Source: Sipunculus nudus | Lineage: Eukaryota; Annelida; Sipuncula; Golfingiida; Sipunculidae | NCBI GenBank assembly: GCA_026874595.1 | Contig: CM049308.1 | Location: 17,854,001 to 17,918,000, forward strand | Reading direction: 5' to 3' | DNA length: 64,000 bases | In this document: positions 43,601 through 50,467 of the stretch, in pieces | Numbering within the stretch: the stretch's first letter is position 1 | Layout: every line of letters starts with the position of its first letter | Translations under genes and position numbers: made by a program | Notes under the pieces: model-generated | The model's database searches: none | The model's input: the letters and a program-made list of their open reading frames with translations, nothing else | Told to the model about the DNA's origin: nothing

Positions 43601-43728
43601 TGTGTGTTTTTTCAGTGAGTATCGATGGTGTAGAGTGGACGGGAGTCAAATTTTTCCAGTTGTCATCACAGTGGCAGACACACATCAAACAGTTTCCTGT
43701 GGCAGTCTGTGGGGAGAATGAAGGCTGA
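4506..43728 (+). CDS. PACS1/PACS2: Phosphofurin acidic cluster sorting protein (PACS), 18 exons visible, 5' partial
   Basis: PACS proteins are cytosolic sorting adaptors that bind acidic-cluster cargo such as furin and connect it to AP-1/GGA coats and CK2; PACS-2 also acts at ER-mitochondria contacts. The 18 exons listed separately join in a single frame to 708 codons plus TGA. Recognisable landmarks are [10 protein letters not shown] at the end of the cargo-binding region, an acidic Ser-rich autoregulatory stretch, [18 protein letters not shown] with [32 protein letters not shown], and the C-terminal block SIDGVEW...KFFQL...QW...H.K.FPV. The N-terminal part of the furin-binding region (about 130-150 residues in vertebrate family members) lies upstream of the window. 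Invertebrates usually have one PACS co-orthologous to vertebrate PACS1 and PACS2, so I do not choose between them. Introns range from about 350 bp to over 15 kb. Confidence 0.95.
4690..5000. repeat. 124-bp tandem repeat, about 2.5 copies, carrying CAGGTAAGA
   Basis: CATGATCT recurs at 4731, 4855 and 4979, exactly 124 bp apart. The last two units are nearly identical and the first is more diverged. Each of the two younger units contains CAGGTAAGA, a perfect match to the consensus 5' splice site. The array begins about 30 bp after the real donor of PACS exon a. Confidence 0.85.
5000..8135 (+). mobile_element. Helentron-like element built on a 277-bp tandem array
   Basis: The core is about seven tandem units of roughly 277 bp: CATATCTC-type anchors lie at 5961, 6237, 6515, 6794, 7072, 7348 and 7625. 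Each unit is a dimer of about 138-bp half-units that share CATATCTC, GTTTGAC, AAATTTTGCA and a GGTGGYGCCACC palindrome. After the array comes a unique tail, also present near 52.2 kb and, inverted, near 59.9 kb. The element ends near 8131 in a small palindrome (AGGCCTGTAGGCCT) followed by TGTTT. The 5' limit is uncertain; a related diverged unit with a GGTGACGCCACC centre is at 5000-5150. No transposase ORF is visible, so this would be non-autonomous. Confidence 0.7.
5414..5480. repeat. G18 run followed by a GTCTAGAC cluster
   Basis: A run of 18 G residues (5414-5431) is followed within 50 bp by repeated copies of the palindrome GTCTAGAC or close variants. It sits at the left edge of the 277-bp array. 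Short ORFs read through it are low-complexity artefacts. Confidence 0.8.
8590..10770. repeat. Composite repeat with two direct 3'-end-like copies
   Basis: A block of about 107-112 bp starting CTTCGGACAAACCC and ending CGCTATTAATATATAGAT occurs at 8813-8919 and again, in the same orientation, at 10651-10762. Each ends at the same TATATAGAT boundary and is followed by unrelated sequence, as expected for the 3' ends of two retroposed or rolling-circle copies. Between them lie islands richer in GC and CpG (about 9050-9370 and 10260-10580) that differ from the AT-rich surroundings. I see no intact reverse transcriptase; ORFs here are short and unrecognised. A non-LTR retroelement fragment is plausible but unproven. 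Confidence 0.55.
11902..14540 (+). mobile_element. Hairpin-ended Helentron/HINE-like element, copy E1
   Basis: The 5' end is AGCTCAGCTGACT-ATA-AGTCATCTGAGCT, a hairpin with TGACT/AGTCA and AGCTCA/TGAGCT arms, followed by a GTCC microsatellite (about 11950-12008). Two internal units with a 682-bp period follow (TAGATGTC anchors near 12062 and 12744). The 3' end has CAGCTGAGC, then a decayed GACCCATAGGTC palindrome, then CCTTGTT. GCTCAGCTG near the 5' end and CAGCTGAGC near the 3' end form subterminal inverted repeats. No protein is encoded. The right 1.8 kb is nearly identical in layout to copy E3. The element is flanked by T residues with no target duplication that I can see. Confidence 0.75.
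11937..12010. repeat. GTCC microsatellite in E1
   Basis: Imperfect tandem GTCC/GTCT tetranucleotides lie just inside the 5' hairpin of E1. The same array occupies the same place in E2 (about 16055-16118), E3 (about 23718-23760) and the 50.5-kb element (about 50513-50552). It is part of the element design; translations rich in Ser-Val-Arg-Pro are artefacts. Confidence 0.85.
14640..15108 (+). CDS. Candidate alternative first exon of PACS (coding part 14916-15108)
   Basis: This stretch just downstream of E1 is richer in GC and CpG than its neighbours. An ATG at 14916 opens a frame of 64 codons plus one base, ending at GAAG|GTAATT. That donor is phase 1, the phase needed to join PACS exon b at 19952. 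The resulting protein would replace the cargo-binding region with about 64 Arg/Met-rich residues while keeping the acidic, middle and C-terminal regions. Against it: the peptide is not one I recognise, the donor is average, and an upstream ATG at 14819 opens an overlapping 47-codon frame that stops at 14962. It could also be an unrelated non-coding or repeat-derived island. Confidence 0.28.
15978..16010 (+). repeat. Relict 3' end of a hairpin-type element abutting E2
   Basis: CAGCTGAGC followed by a degenerate CCAATGGGCC palindrome and CACTCATT looks like a decayed copy of the family's 3' terminus (CAGCTGAGC, GACCCATGGGTC, CTTGTT). It ends exactly where the 5' hairpin of E2 begins at 16011. 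Confidence 0.5.
16011..19202 (+). mobile_element. Hairpin-ended Helentron/HINE-like element, copy E2
   Basis: It has the same 5' hairpin and GTCC microsatellite as E1 and E3, two internal units (TAGATGTC anchors near 16172 and 16855, period about 681 bp), and a 3' end with CAGCTGAGC, GACCCTTGGGTC and CCTTGTT. At 3.19 kb it is longer than E1 and E3 (2.63-2.64 kb). Its right half (about 17.5-19.1 kb) differs from theirs, so it is either a subfamily or carries inserted sequence. A C12 run lies at 17569-17580. No transposase ORF is present. Confidence 0.7.
19203..19951 (+). other. PACS1/PACS2: Intronic stretch before PACS exon b
   Basis: A second weak copy of the hairpin-element 3' end (TAGCTGAGC then GGTCACTTGGTCAC) lies at about 19242-19275. 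An (ATT)n microsatellite occupies 19805-19832. Otherwise unique AT-rich intron with no coding signal. Confidence 0.5.
19952..20094 (+). CDS. PACS1/PACS2: PACS exon b: acidic autoregulatory region
   Basis: The acceptor TTCTTCAG and donor GTGAGT fit; the exon enters in phase 1 and leaves in phase 0. It encodes [17 protein letters not shown], then STDEMSDSE, then a basic stretch ending RPFLSR. The Ser-rich acidic cluster after SPD sits where vertebrate PACS-1 has its CK2-phosphorylated autoregulatory acidic cluster. SDSE and STDE are candidate CK2 sites by motif. Confidence 0.93.
20095..21290 (+). other. PACS1/PACS2: Intronic stretch without recognised features
   Basis: AT-rich intron sequence. 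I see no exon, RNA gene or clear repeat before the fold-back element at 21.3 kb. Confidence 0.5.
21293..21575. repeat. Fold-back (inverted) repeat element of about 283 bp
   Basis: The left arm from 21293 (GATCTGGACGGATCTTAGAT...) and the reverse complement of the right arm ending at 21575 match over about 62 bp with one visible mismatch. They continue with lower identity toward a centre near 21435. Within the arms, CCAGCCCAGATTGCAATC-type monomers recur. The inverted structure explains why ORFs on both strands give similar peptides. Confidence 0.85.
21385..21997. repeat. Recent 306-bp tandem duplication including part of the fold-back
   Basis: CATTCAGCCC at 21391 recurs at 21697. The 306-bp copies 21385-21690 and 21691-21996 differ at only a few positions that I can see. 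Each copy includes the right two-thirds of the fold-back plus an ATGCAT-rich flank. The second copy therefore lacks the left arm. Confidence 0.88.
21998..23672 (+). other. PACS1/PACS2: Intronic stretch with ATGCATAT-rich segment
   Basis: From 22100 to 22255 the sequence is dense in GCATAC/ATGCAT words, an imperfect alternating purine-pyrimidine tract. The remainder is ordinary AT-rich intron with no exon detected. Confidence 0.45.
23673..26298 (+). mobile_element. Hairpin-ended Helentron/HINE-like element, copy E3
   Basis: It has the same architecture as E1: 5' hairpin at 23673, GTCC microsatellite, two internal units 682 bp apart (near 23814 and 24496), a tail containing GAATGCATTCATGAATATAT, and a 3' end with CAGCTGAGC, an intact GACCCATGGGTC palindrome and CCTTGTT. 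It is nearly collinear with E1 and about the same length (2626 versus 2639 bp), so both derive from one master copy. It is inserted after a T-rich run. No coding capacity. Confidence 0.78.
26299..27490 (+). other. PACS1/PACS2: Intronic stretch before PACS exon c, with a small MITE-like hairpin
   Basis: It contains an inverted-repeat element described separately at 26491-26583. Otherwise it is unique AT-rich sequence running into the PACS exon at 27491. Weak coding-like frames just before that exon have no splice support. Confidence 0.45.
26491..26583. repeat. Short inverted-repeat (MITE-like) element
   Basis: TGTAATCAGACCA at 26491-26503 pairs with TGGTCAGATTACA at 26571-26583 (12 of 13 bases complementary), enclosing about 67 bp. 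A related piece in the opposite orientation, containing CATTGGTCTGATTACAAT, is at about 41777-41798, so the sequence is dispersed. Too small to encode anything. Confidence 0.55.
27491..27550 (+). CDS. PACS1/PACS2: PACS exon c
   Basis: The acceptor TTTTAG and donor GTAAGT fit, phase 0 to 0. It encodes the 20 residues [20 protein letters not shown], closely matching the strongly conserved block of vertebrate PACS proteins just after the acidic region. Confidence 0.96.
27551..28437 (+). other. PACS1/PACS2: Intron, no features seen
   Basis: AT-rich intron between PACS exons c and d. Nothing else was recognised. Confidence 0.6.
28438..28589 (+). CDS. PACS1/PACS2: PACS exon d: SDSGPEMD block
   Basis: The acceptor TTTCAG and donor GTAATG fit; it enters in phase 0 and ends in phase 2. 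It encodes an acidic segment ([11 protein letters not shown]) followed by SDSGPEMD and LSTPKPKL, matching the middle region of vertebrate PACS proteins. Confidence 0.96.
29039..29090 (+). CDS. PACS1/PACS2: PACS exon e
   Basis: A 52-bp exon with acceptor CTTCACAG and donor GTGAGT. It encodes [17 protein letters not shown], continuing PKPKLR from exon d; vertebrate PACS has a PFFEG motif at the same place. Confidence 0.94.
30136..30192 (+). CDS. PACS1/PACS2: PACS exon f: Ser/Asp-rich linker
   Basis: The exon runs from acceptor TATTTCAG to donor GTATGT, 57 bp, phase 0 to 0. It encodes the polar peptide [19 protein letters not shown]. Identity rests on frame and position because this linker is poorly conserved. 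A symmetrical 57-bp exon could be alternatively spliced. Confidence 0.82.
30193..32094 (+). other. PACS1/PACS2: Intron, no clear features
   Basis: AT-rich intron with a G-rich run near 30230. No RNA gene or classified repeat was recognised. Small ORFs here lack splice support. Confidence 0.55.
32095..32316 (+). CDS. PACS1/PACS2: PACS exon g: disordered middle region
   Basis: The acceptor CTTATTAG and donor GTATGA fit, 222 bp, phase 0 to 0. It encodes a Lys/Ser/Glu-rich disordered segment including [12 protein letters not shown] and many KK/EK pairs. The in-frame junctions and placement before the conserved exon h support it; sequence similarity alone is weak. Confidence 0.88.
32317..33424 (+). 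other. PACS1/PACS2: Intron, no features seen
   Basis: AT-rich intron between exons g and h. Nothing classified. Confidence 0.6.
33425..33529 (+). CDS. PACS1/PACS2: PACS exon h
   Basis: The acceptor GTTTCAG and donor GTATGG fit, 105 bp, phase 0. It encodes [21 protein letters not shown] and DFQGQ, matching the vertebrate stretch where the conserved C-terminal half begins (LNQIL...LPENVILVNT..WQGQ). Confidence 0.95.
33920..34370 (+). repeat. Minisatellite (about 39 bp, 12 units) merging into a PACS 3' splice site
   Basis: A unit of the form TTTACAATATTTACATGTTG then TTACAGTGTATTGGGTAA recurs about every 38-40 bp. TTACAG-type cores lie near 33940, 33974, 34013, 34088, 34166, 34205, 34283, 34320 and 34361, with more diverged units between. 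The last unit is not intronic only: its TTACAG is the acceptor of PACS exon i and its TGTATTG is the first seven coding bases of that exon. Confidence 0.85.
34365..34471 (+). CDS. PACS1/PACS2: PACS exon i
   Basis: The acceptor TTGTTACAG and donor GTGAGT fit, 107 bp, ending in phase 2. It encodes [18 protein letters not shown] then [15 protein letters not shown], aligning with vertebrate VAELLQDQ...CTCSTVEVQ...L..RIQ. The first bases (TGTATTG) belong to the upstream minisatellite unit. Confidence 0.95.
34951..35105 (+). CDS. PACS1/PACS2: PACS exon j: VGG block
   Basis: The acceptor TTTTGCAG and donor GTGGGA fit, 155 bp. It encodes [20 protein letters not shown] followed by a stretch ending [19 protein letters not shown], matching the vertebrate PVKVAAVGG...NKTSDW..YMRFLIIPLG segment. 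Confidence 0.96.
35582..35689 (+). CDS. PACS1/PACS2: PACS exon k
   Basis: The acceptor GTTTAG and donor GTGAGG fit, 108 bp. It encodes [19 protein letters not shown] then [12 protein letters not shown], matching vertebrate PACS (YLGSVDS..SSSFLDSGWRDLF). Confidence 0.95.
35690..36910 (+). other. PACS1/PACS2: Intron with a C15 run
   Basis: A run of 15 C residues lies at 36315-36329. Otherwise unique AT-rich intron. Confidence 0.6.
36911..37016 (+). CDS. PACS1/PACS2: PACS exon l: QLPVAEAM block
   Basis: The acceptor TTTGCTAG and donor GTAAAC fit, 106 bp. It encodes [16 protein letters not shown] then [16 protein letters not shown], matching vertebrate [10 protein letters not shown]. Confidence 0.96.
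37369..37411 (+). CDS. PACS1/PACS2: PACS exon m (43 bp)
   Basis: The acceptor CTTTACAG and donor GTAAGT fit. This short exon encodes [14 protein letters not shown], matching vertebrate S.QKFIPFIG. It is required to keep the frame between exons l and n. Confidence 0.93.
37667..37950 (+). repeat. tRNA-derived SINE-like element
   Basis: From 37667 to about 37741 the sequence resembles a tRNA: an A-box-like TAGCTCAGGGATAGAGCA, an anticodon-arm remnant, and a B-box-like GAGTTCAAATC inside a GAG/CTC T-stem. The anticodon stem (CCAGA opposite a decayed partner) and acceptor stem do not close, so it is not a working tRNA gene. The following 200 bp (GTGAGATTTTCAAGG... onward) would be the non-tRNA body. 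Boundaries are uncertain. It sits in the intron between exons m and n. Confidence 0.55.
38730..38781 (+). CDS. PACS1/PACS2: PACS exon n
   Basis: The acceptor TATTACAG and donor GTGCGT fit, 52 bp. It encodes [17 protein letters not shown], continuing PFIN from exon m as vertebrate PACS continues PFIGVVKVG. The frame to exon o is preserved. Confidence 0.88.
39334..39481 (+). CDS. PACS1/PACS2: PACS exon o: Ser/Pro-rich segment
   Basis: The acceptor TTCTTCAG and donor GTAAGT fit, 148 bp. It encodes [19 protein letters not shown] and THTPPNSPN-like Ser/Pro motifs (seen as [13 protein letters not shown]), matching the Ser/Pro-rich part of vertebrate PACS (ATPPSSPSMS). Confidence 0.93.
39645..39990 (+). 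pseudogene. Coding-like island in PACS intron after exon o, unrecognised
   Basis: Between two PACS exons, 39651-39746 reads as 32 codons of polar sequence ([13 protein letters not shown]...) ending at a stop. A second frame, 39746-39988, reads 80 codons of basic sequence ([18 protein letters not shown]...) ending at TAA. The shift between frames suggests a decayed coding fragment, such as the end of a retroelement ORF or an old retrocopy. A GATTAG acceptor-like site precedes it and AAA|GTAGGA could be a weak donor, so an alternative PACS exon is not excluded. I do not recognise either peptide. Confidence 0.22.
40431..40672 (+). CDS. PACS1/PACS2: PACS exon p
   Basis: The acceptor TTACACAG fits, and the donor G|GTAAAG was chosen because it keeps the frame into exon q. 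The exon is 242 bp. It encodes [31 protein letters not shown] and [13 protein letters not shown], matching vertebrate LQVDYW...LKSVFRSVQVSRLPHSGE...MTVVTKEK. Confidence 0.95.
40673..41440 (+). repeat. PACS1/PACS2: Intron dense in GGTAA words
   Basis: From the exon p donor through about 41435 I count roughly 17 GGTAA occurrences on the plus strand, most as GGGTAA or GGTAAAA, where about one or two would be expected by chance. One 24-bp direct duplication (GATAAAGTTTAATTTACTTT core) lies near 41300-41350, but there is no fixed period overall. Confidence 0.6.
41521..41628 (+). CDS. PACS1/PACS2: PACS exon q: VEGISRLIC block
   Basis: The acceptor GTTTACAG and donor GTAAGG fit, 108 bp. It encodes [20 protein letters not shown] followed by LICTSKSQ, nearly identical to vertebrate [21 protein letters not shown]. 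Confidence 0.97.
41629..43615 (+). other. PACS1/PACS2: Last PACS intron, with dispersed repeats
   Basis: It contains the plus-orientation copy of the dispersed repeat shared with 1805-2020 (here 42735-42960) and a fragment related to the 26.5-kb MITE-like element (about 41777-41798, inverted). An AGTAAGCCAGAAATCAC block at about 42996 also occurs at about 1142. The rest is unique sequence. Confidence 0.55.
42735..42960 (+). repeat. Dispersed repeat, copy 2
   Basis: This is the partner of the inverted copy at 1805-2020, sharing AGTCAGATGAA, CAGAGTTTTGCAAAGG and flanking words in order. Moderately diverged, no coding capacity. Confidence 0.6.
43616..43728 (+). CDS. PACS1/PACS2: PACS last coding exon
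   Basis: The acceptor TTTTTCAG fits. It encodes [20 protein letters not shown], then [17 protein letters not shown] and TGA at 43726-43728. It matches the vertebrate C-terminus ([29 protein letters not shown]) and ends at about the family's usual place. Confidence 0.98.
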
Positions 43729-45839
43729 AAGAACAAGAACTTTGCTGCAGACAAAACAGTCAAATACTCACCACTCAGTCTGGGCACTTTCAACACTCAG
43801 CCAAATCAACCCAAGCATTTACAAATGTTTATCAAAATGTGCCGTCTTGCCATAATCCCAGCCCAAACTGATTGTATCATCTGGGCAGCAATTTAGCAGT
43901 GCACTAAGTGACCCCTGACAGGGTCATGTGATGAAGATAGAGATTCTGATTGGCTTTTTGTAGAATTTGAAACAATTAGCATGAAATGGTTAGAAATATA
44001 ATTCTTTTATGTGAGACATCACCCGCTGCATAGATTGATCTGGAGGATTTAGTCCTTCTTGGCAAGCATTTTTGGGAAGTGAACTGGAGATAATCAGTGT
44101 TCAGGTAAATAATAATGAGGAACACACATATATACACACATACTCAGTGTAGACATTTATAAGTGAGAAATGTTAGCCTCAAAAATGTTTGAAAGAATCA
44201 TATAAAATTTAAGATCTCTGTTACTCTGGTTATGAGACTGAGGAATCTGAGCTGTTAATCCAAGTTCCAGGAATTGATTCAATAGATGTGTAGAATATGA
44301 TTGTACCTGTTGTAAAATCATAACAAGTTAGTTGATTTAATTCATTGAAAAACCGGTAATTAAATCTGGTCATTAATACAGTCTTTAATACACGTAGGTA
44401 TAGGGCGTATCATGTTCTGTTAATAGTTTATTATTATTTTTGTTCTGGTCATTTATTGTTTTCTGATGTTGGGTGCGGGCACTCCATCCCAGGATCATAA
44501 GTGCTTAATTACAACTCACTTAATTATAACAAGTTATAATGATGAGTGGTAATAATGTTGATGTTTTGTTTGATCGTGTGGGATATGTGAATGATCATTA
44601 AAACTAGTGGTTTATACAAATACTAGAATTCTAATATTAACAGTAGAAGAAATCATGTCTTAAAAGTACAACTTAACACTAGAGCAAAGCCTTTTAGTCA
44701 TGTTCACATAGATCCAGGTATGTTACAGATATGGTAATTAGGCATTTTCTAATTATACTGTTCACATAGATATATATAGAGTCTGAAGTCTGTATGCTAT
44801 GGAACAACCAGGTCACATGTCACAAGAAAAAGAACTATGTTATGGGCTTAGTATCTTATGACATGCTGCTTGGTCTCCATCTGATTGGTTACTGGTAAGG
44901 GAGCATTCAAGCCAACATGGATGTGGCAGTGTCTGGCTGGTCAGTCTTGGGAGTGAAATTTATAAATGAGCATGGTGTCATTTCTGATTTTGGAGTATAA
45001 TAGACAAGGAAATCGATACAGCATTTGGATTCATATAAAATTTTGCAGTACAGCTGTTGAAGCAGATTCTGTAAATGCCGTTGCAAAGAGGCTTACCTTT
45101 ACTGTATCTAGTTCTGGTCATTATATTGTCAAATATTCCAAGCAGCAGAACATATTATGTAAGAAGTTGCCATATCTGTATATGTTCTATATATCAGTGA
45201 ACACAGTGCCCAGGAAAATACCAATGATAGCTGCTTAACATGCTTTAACAGTTGCCATATCTATAGCAATATCTGTGTGAACATAAATTCATCATAGATC
45301 AAGAAGAAATGAGCAGTTTCAGTAGATACACACAGAATCTCCAAACGACTGCAGGTTGGCCATGTGTTTGGTGATCACTCTTAAAATCTTACTATAATGT
45401 GGCCGTTGGACTTTTCATTTGTGATAAAGAAATGGTGCAAAATCTTAAGACTTATTTCTAAGCTATGTGTGAGCTTGAAGACCTTGTGACTGTAGAGAGG
45501 GCATTTATCATTAACAGTACAAGGTCCTAGTCACATCATTATCATATACAAAAAAAAAATCATAATGATGGAAATAAAATTGGTCTAACTGGAACACTGT
45601 CGATCGAGATCAGTCTGTCCTGTTATGATCTACCTTCATTGTATACAGATTGACTTTTGCATTATAAATGTTTGCCTTTCGGAAAATAGATGCATGTATG
45701 GATGTTTCATCATCTTATTTCTCTGTTAACTTACAAGAGGCTTTAATCGGGATCAGATTTGATTTGGATCCCCTTTGGAAACAGATGGTAGAAAAGTGTT
45801 GTTCTAAAATTGTTGAATGAGTGGTGCCAACAAAAAAAT

Positions 45840-46300
45840 ATTCTCAATGTCCTCTCTTGTCTTAACATCAATGTTCTCGCTTGTCTAAACATTGATGTTC
45901 TCCCTGGACTTAACATCAGTGTCCTGTCTGGTCTAATCATCAGTTTTCTCTCTGGTCTAAACATCAATGTCCCCTATGGGTTAAACATCAGTGAGAACAC
46001 TGGTTTAAACATCAGTGTTCTCCCTGGTCTAAACATGTTCTCTCTGGTAAAAACATCAGTGGTCTCTCTGATCTAAACAGTGTTATCCCTGGTCTAAACA
46101 TTAATGTTCTCTCTGGTATAAACATTAATGTCCTCACTGGTCTGAACATCAGTTTTCTCTCTGGTCTAAACATTAGTTTCCTCTCTGGGTTAAACAGTGT
46201 TCTCTCTGGTTTAAACATTGGTGTTCTCCCTGGTCTAAACATCAATGTTCTTTCTGGTATAAACATTAATGGCCTCTCTTGTCTAAACATGAATGCATTA
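45840..46300. repeat. 24-bp minisatellite, about 19 units
   Basis: The unit is AACATCAATGTTCTCTCTGG plus TCTA, with about 19 imperfect copies, mostly 24 bp and some 21 bp. Because unit lengths are multiples of three, open frames run through it on both strands (NINVLSGL-like on plus, MFRPERTL-like on minus). There is no start context, conserved neighbour or splice evidence for a protein. It lies 2.1-2.6 kb past the PACS stop. Confidence 0.9.
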
Positions 46301-49300
46301 TGACCATCAATGCTGAGTGATTTATTAATTAAATTTTGAGATATTTTAATATTGTTTTCTTTTTCATTTCTTGTTAATGTTATCATTGTGGTGTGATCAG
46401 AACCACATGTTAACCAATGAGTGCTATAATTTTCAAAGTATTATTTTCATATATCCTAGATATATTTTATCATTAAAAGCTCATTGTTATATTTAGATAT
46501 TCTTGGTTATGTTGAACCCCTGTTTCATTTAAACTTATATATATTTTGCTCAGATTAGCCTTGATATTTTGTTGTTCATTTTCTTAGAGTACCTGCTTAT
46601 TTTATTTTACCACTATCTTTACCTTTTCTCCATCAGCTGCTTGTGGCAGTTGCTGTTTTCCCATATCCTTGCCCTAATAAATACTTATAGAAATTCCAAT
46701 ATTGCATTTATCAGTGAAGTTATACTCAAAGTTTAGGAATGTAGCCTGTTCATCATAGGGTGCCAACTGATACACACTCTATCAGTATCTGTAAAATATT
46801 AGCTTACCATTTCTGAATGTAGCCATTAATTGTTGACTTGGCCTAATGAGCACTTTCCATAACTACTTTAACCACTTCTAACTCTATTTATGACCAAAGA
46901 CTTACTAAGAAAAATTTAAACAATGGTTATATATAACCAATGGTTATCCCATGAAATTTATATGGGTGTGTACCTGTGAGAATCAGTTCTGTACAAAAAT
47001 GCCTTTGTACATTTCATTATTAGGATAATTAGACTTTGAAAGTCCATCTCATTGATGTAAAAAATAGGGTTTAAACTATATATGTTCAGTTAGATTTAAA
47101 GAGTCTAGTGTACTTTTATTGAATTATTATTTATATACTTTATGGTAACTGCTCAGCAGAATCCATTGTATAAATCAGTGTTAGAAAATGTATAAAGAAA
47201 AGTTGCAGAACCATTGTGCATTCATTAGCAAAAAGGTCTGTAGTAATTTGCTTGAACATCTAAAGAAATTATTTTTTGTTTTGATGTCAGTTGTATAATA
47301 AACTGAATGTTTAATGATTGATTGTAATATTTTGAACTGCAGGTAATATAATAAAGTGTACTTGTATGAACTGCAGTTGTAACTTGATGAATTGTAAAAT
47401 GTAATATTATTTGGAGTTGTGTAAAGATAAAAAAAAAATGTCTGTGTAAATTAGTGACATTTAACAAATAAGTTTTACCTGGGACTGTGTACATTCCCTG
47501 CACAGATGAAGTTACTTGTAAATCATATCGTATTTCTCAAACTTCATGCATAATATAAGGATTATGGCTGAAACTCGATGTGGGTTGAAATCCAGACTTT
47601 GTAAGGAGGAACTCAGTTTATCATACTTTTATAAAATACTCTTTTTACCTTATCTACTTTACTGTTACTTGTAAGTCTTGCAAATTTCCCTTTGTATTTT
47701 CATATATGATCTGCTGGTGTGTCACCATTGGCAACAACAGACCTCCATGTTGAATGTATGGCTTATATATGAACTGATATCATGGACTTTTACCCTCCTT
47801 GCTTCCAGTTCATAAAAATGACTGGCAAACATGAGCCATTAAACACTGGAAGTTTAAAAAAAAATGATTTACCCTCTGAAAGATTGGCTTCACCCTGACT
47901 GTAGGCCTCACCCCCAAGTCAGCATATCTAGTGCTGCCATTTTATTTATTTTTTTTTTAGGAATAATACTGTTTTTAACTCTTCCCCCCCCCCCCCCACC
48001 ATAATTTTTACATGTTCATGATAGCGAGTAAAGACTTTATCACACATTTTTTAATTTGCTGGTATGTCCTATCAGTGCTTGGCAGAAGTGAAATGTATCT
48101 CATAGGGCACAATTTTGACAGAAACCCCATAAACTAACCACAGAATGAGTCAAATGTGTAAAACTGGCATATCATAAGCTAAAGCTTCCCATATAACTGC
48201 AAATCTCATTCTAGAAACTTGTTTAAAACTTCACTTACAGTAATGTTTTATAAAAAAAAAAATTGCATTTTGACAATGATTCATACTATTTTCTTATCAT
48301 TTTCACCTTGTTCCTACAAGATTTTGTTTAGACTAAGACTACTTATTGTAGAATCCAGACTGCTTGTGCTGCACAAAACTAGTGCAGTAATCAGCACATA
48401 GAACATATTTTTCCCCAGCCAGCTTAAGCTCTTAGTGTGAGGATTAAGCCAATCAGTCAGTCAAATAAGGGGTCAAGAGCTGCAACTGCTGCTAAATTAC
48501 CTATTTAAAATGGCAGAAGTTTGCCAGTTGATATGAGCCAAGAGGCATATTTGAGGCTGGGTACAAGTCTATGGATGTCATCGATGTGTGTGCGGGAAAC
48601 AAAATGACCCATGAATTTGCTGCTGTGAGATCAGGAGTTATAAAAGCAATCAGTCACTTAATGTGTATGCCTAAAAGCTGGGCTATGTGTGTGTGAGGAT
48701 ATGTATGCATTTGTACAGCAGATTTCAATTTGGATTTTAAATGCATTGAATGTTGAAAATATTTATGAGTATATATTATGTAAAGATTTGCAGACTTTGT
48801 GAGCTACATGTTGAATTGACAGTTGCTTTGAAGGGATTTTTTTTAATTAAATTTTTCAGAGGGCCAACACCTCACTGAAAGTGTGAATGAGGGGTAAATG
48901 GTAGAAATATTCAATGGTATATTCAAATATAGAATATACCTGTATGTTACATTTGTGTTTACTGTGTTTTTATATATTTCAGATTTAAATCATAAAACCG
49001 GTATTTCATTAAAGTGCTAATTAGTTAGTAGAATGTGGTCAAACTCAGAGATGTGTTCTAATTGATATAGACAAAAGCTGCCGAATTGTGAATGTAATGA
49101 TGCTATATTCTCACACCAGGGGCCAGTTATATCAATACCCCTGGGAACTTGGTTTCAGTAATATATAGGGGATAGTTTAATTCAAAAAGGCTCTTTCATA
49201 CATACAAGTACTAGTATGTAAATGTCATGGCATCAAGCAGTATGGTTGAGCAACTGAAGGCATTCGATGTAAGAGATATCAGATTATAAAAAAGTCTATA

Positions 49301-49478
49301 ATGTCCAACTGCTGCTCATAATTTGGAATAGTTGGTAAAATTTAATTTGTATCCTGCAGAGAAATAGAAAGTGTTTTCTTCCTTAAGCTGTACTAATTAA
49401 ATAATGTAATTGGTATTGTTCTGTATTCATAATTTTTTAAATCACCAAAGTTTGCCTTTAGCACCTATTAATTAATTA

Positions 49479-49481
<3 letters not shown>

Positions 49482-49526
<45 letters not shown>
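49482..49526. repeat. (TA)n microsatellite
   Basis: A perfect alternating TA tract of about 45 bp, preceded by three TTAA repeats. Confidence 0.95.
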
Positions 49527-49529
<3 letters not shown>

Positions 49530-50467
49530 AGACAATCTCATTTGTGTACCTAAGATCAGCACCAGTGTATGTGAATGAACTACTGACTACATGTATCATT
49601 ATCTGTTCATCTGTAGTCACTATGAAGGGATAAATTTTTGAATTTCATGAATGTGCAGTAAAATTGAAATGGCTTGGCACTTGGGGAAGGGGGGGGACTA
49701 ATATTTCACCCTGGTGTTAAACTATAAATACTGTATATATGTTCCTGTTAGAATTTTCCCTTTCACTGCAGCCATAGATATTTGATTTGATTTTAACTGT
49801 TCAGAAACATAACTAAGCATATCATATTAAGATTTAAGTAAGATTTTGTCAAGTTGCCTACCTTTTGGTCCTGTACAAACCACTGAATATCCCATTTTTG
49901 ACAAAAAAAGTTTCCCTATAAAAAAAGGCCTCTGAATCCACAGAATACAAGTTATGCAGTAATATTCAAGATATATTGTTCATTTCAGATATTATTCCGT
50001 AGGTAATCCTCGTTATTCAACTCTCATTACTGTTACTTTTTTTCATCACAGAAGGTGGGCAAAGGCCAACGGTCCTTGACATTCAACTCAAGTACTTGAG
50101 CAGCCTTAGATAATGTTTCAAAGTTACTTTTACTGACCATACAAACTCAATGACAGAACTGCCCTTTACACATTTTGGTTAATATTGAATGTGTGTAATA
50201 GTGGGTGTACAATAATGTGTCAGTGTAGGTGCTTATTGTCGATCATGATTCAGTTAAATCAATTAATGGAATACCTTTTAGTCACACATTTAATTAACAT
50301 ATAATCACTGTAAAAATATCATACAAATATTGTACAGGTCTGTGAGATGAATTCTTGATGTCTGTCCACTTTAGCTAAAAATTCAGCGACTGTGTAACAT
50401 TTAAGTTATAGGAATTTAAGAAAAAAACTCAGCATTCCTGAACATGAAGTTTTTTCCTTACATTTTT

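Larger units (their letters stand above)
43729..50467 (+). other. PACS 3' UTR and intergenic sequence
   Basis: No further coding exons were recognised. The first AATAAA that I see downstream of the PACS stop is at 45573-45578, with another at 46676-46681, so the UTR could be 1.9 kb or longer. The stretch also holds a 24-bp minisatellite (45.84-46.30 kb), a C14 run at 47984-47997 and a (TA)n tract at about 49482-49526. Confidence 0.5.

Noticed and set aside
45743-46386. FRPERTLM-repeat ORFs on the minus strand as a repeat protein
   Set aside because: They arise from the 24-bp minisatellite. No start context, domain or conserved flank was seen.
49482-49526. Origin-like or regulatory AT element
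   Set aside because: It is a simple (TA)n microsatellite with nothing else to support a function.
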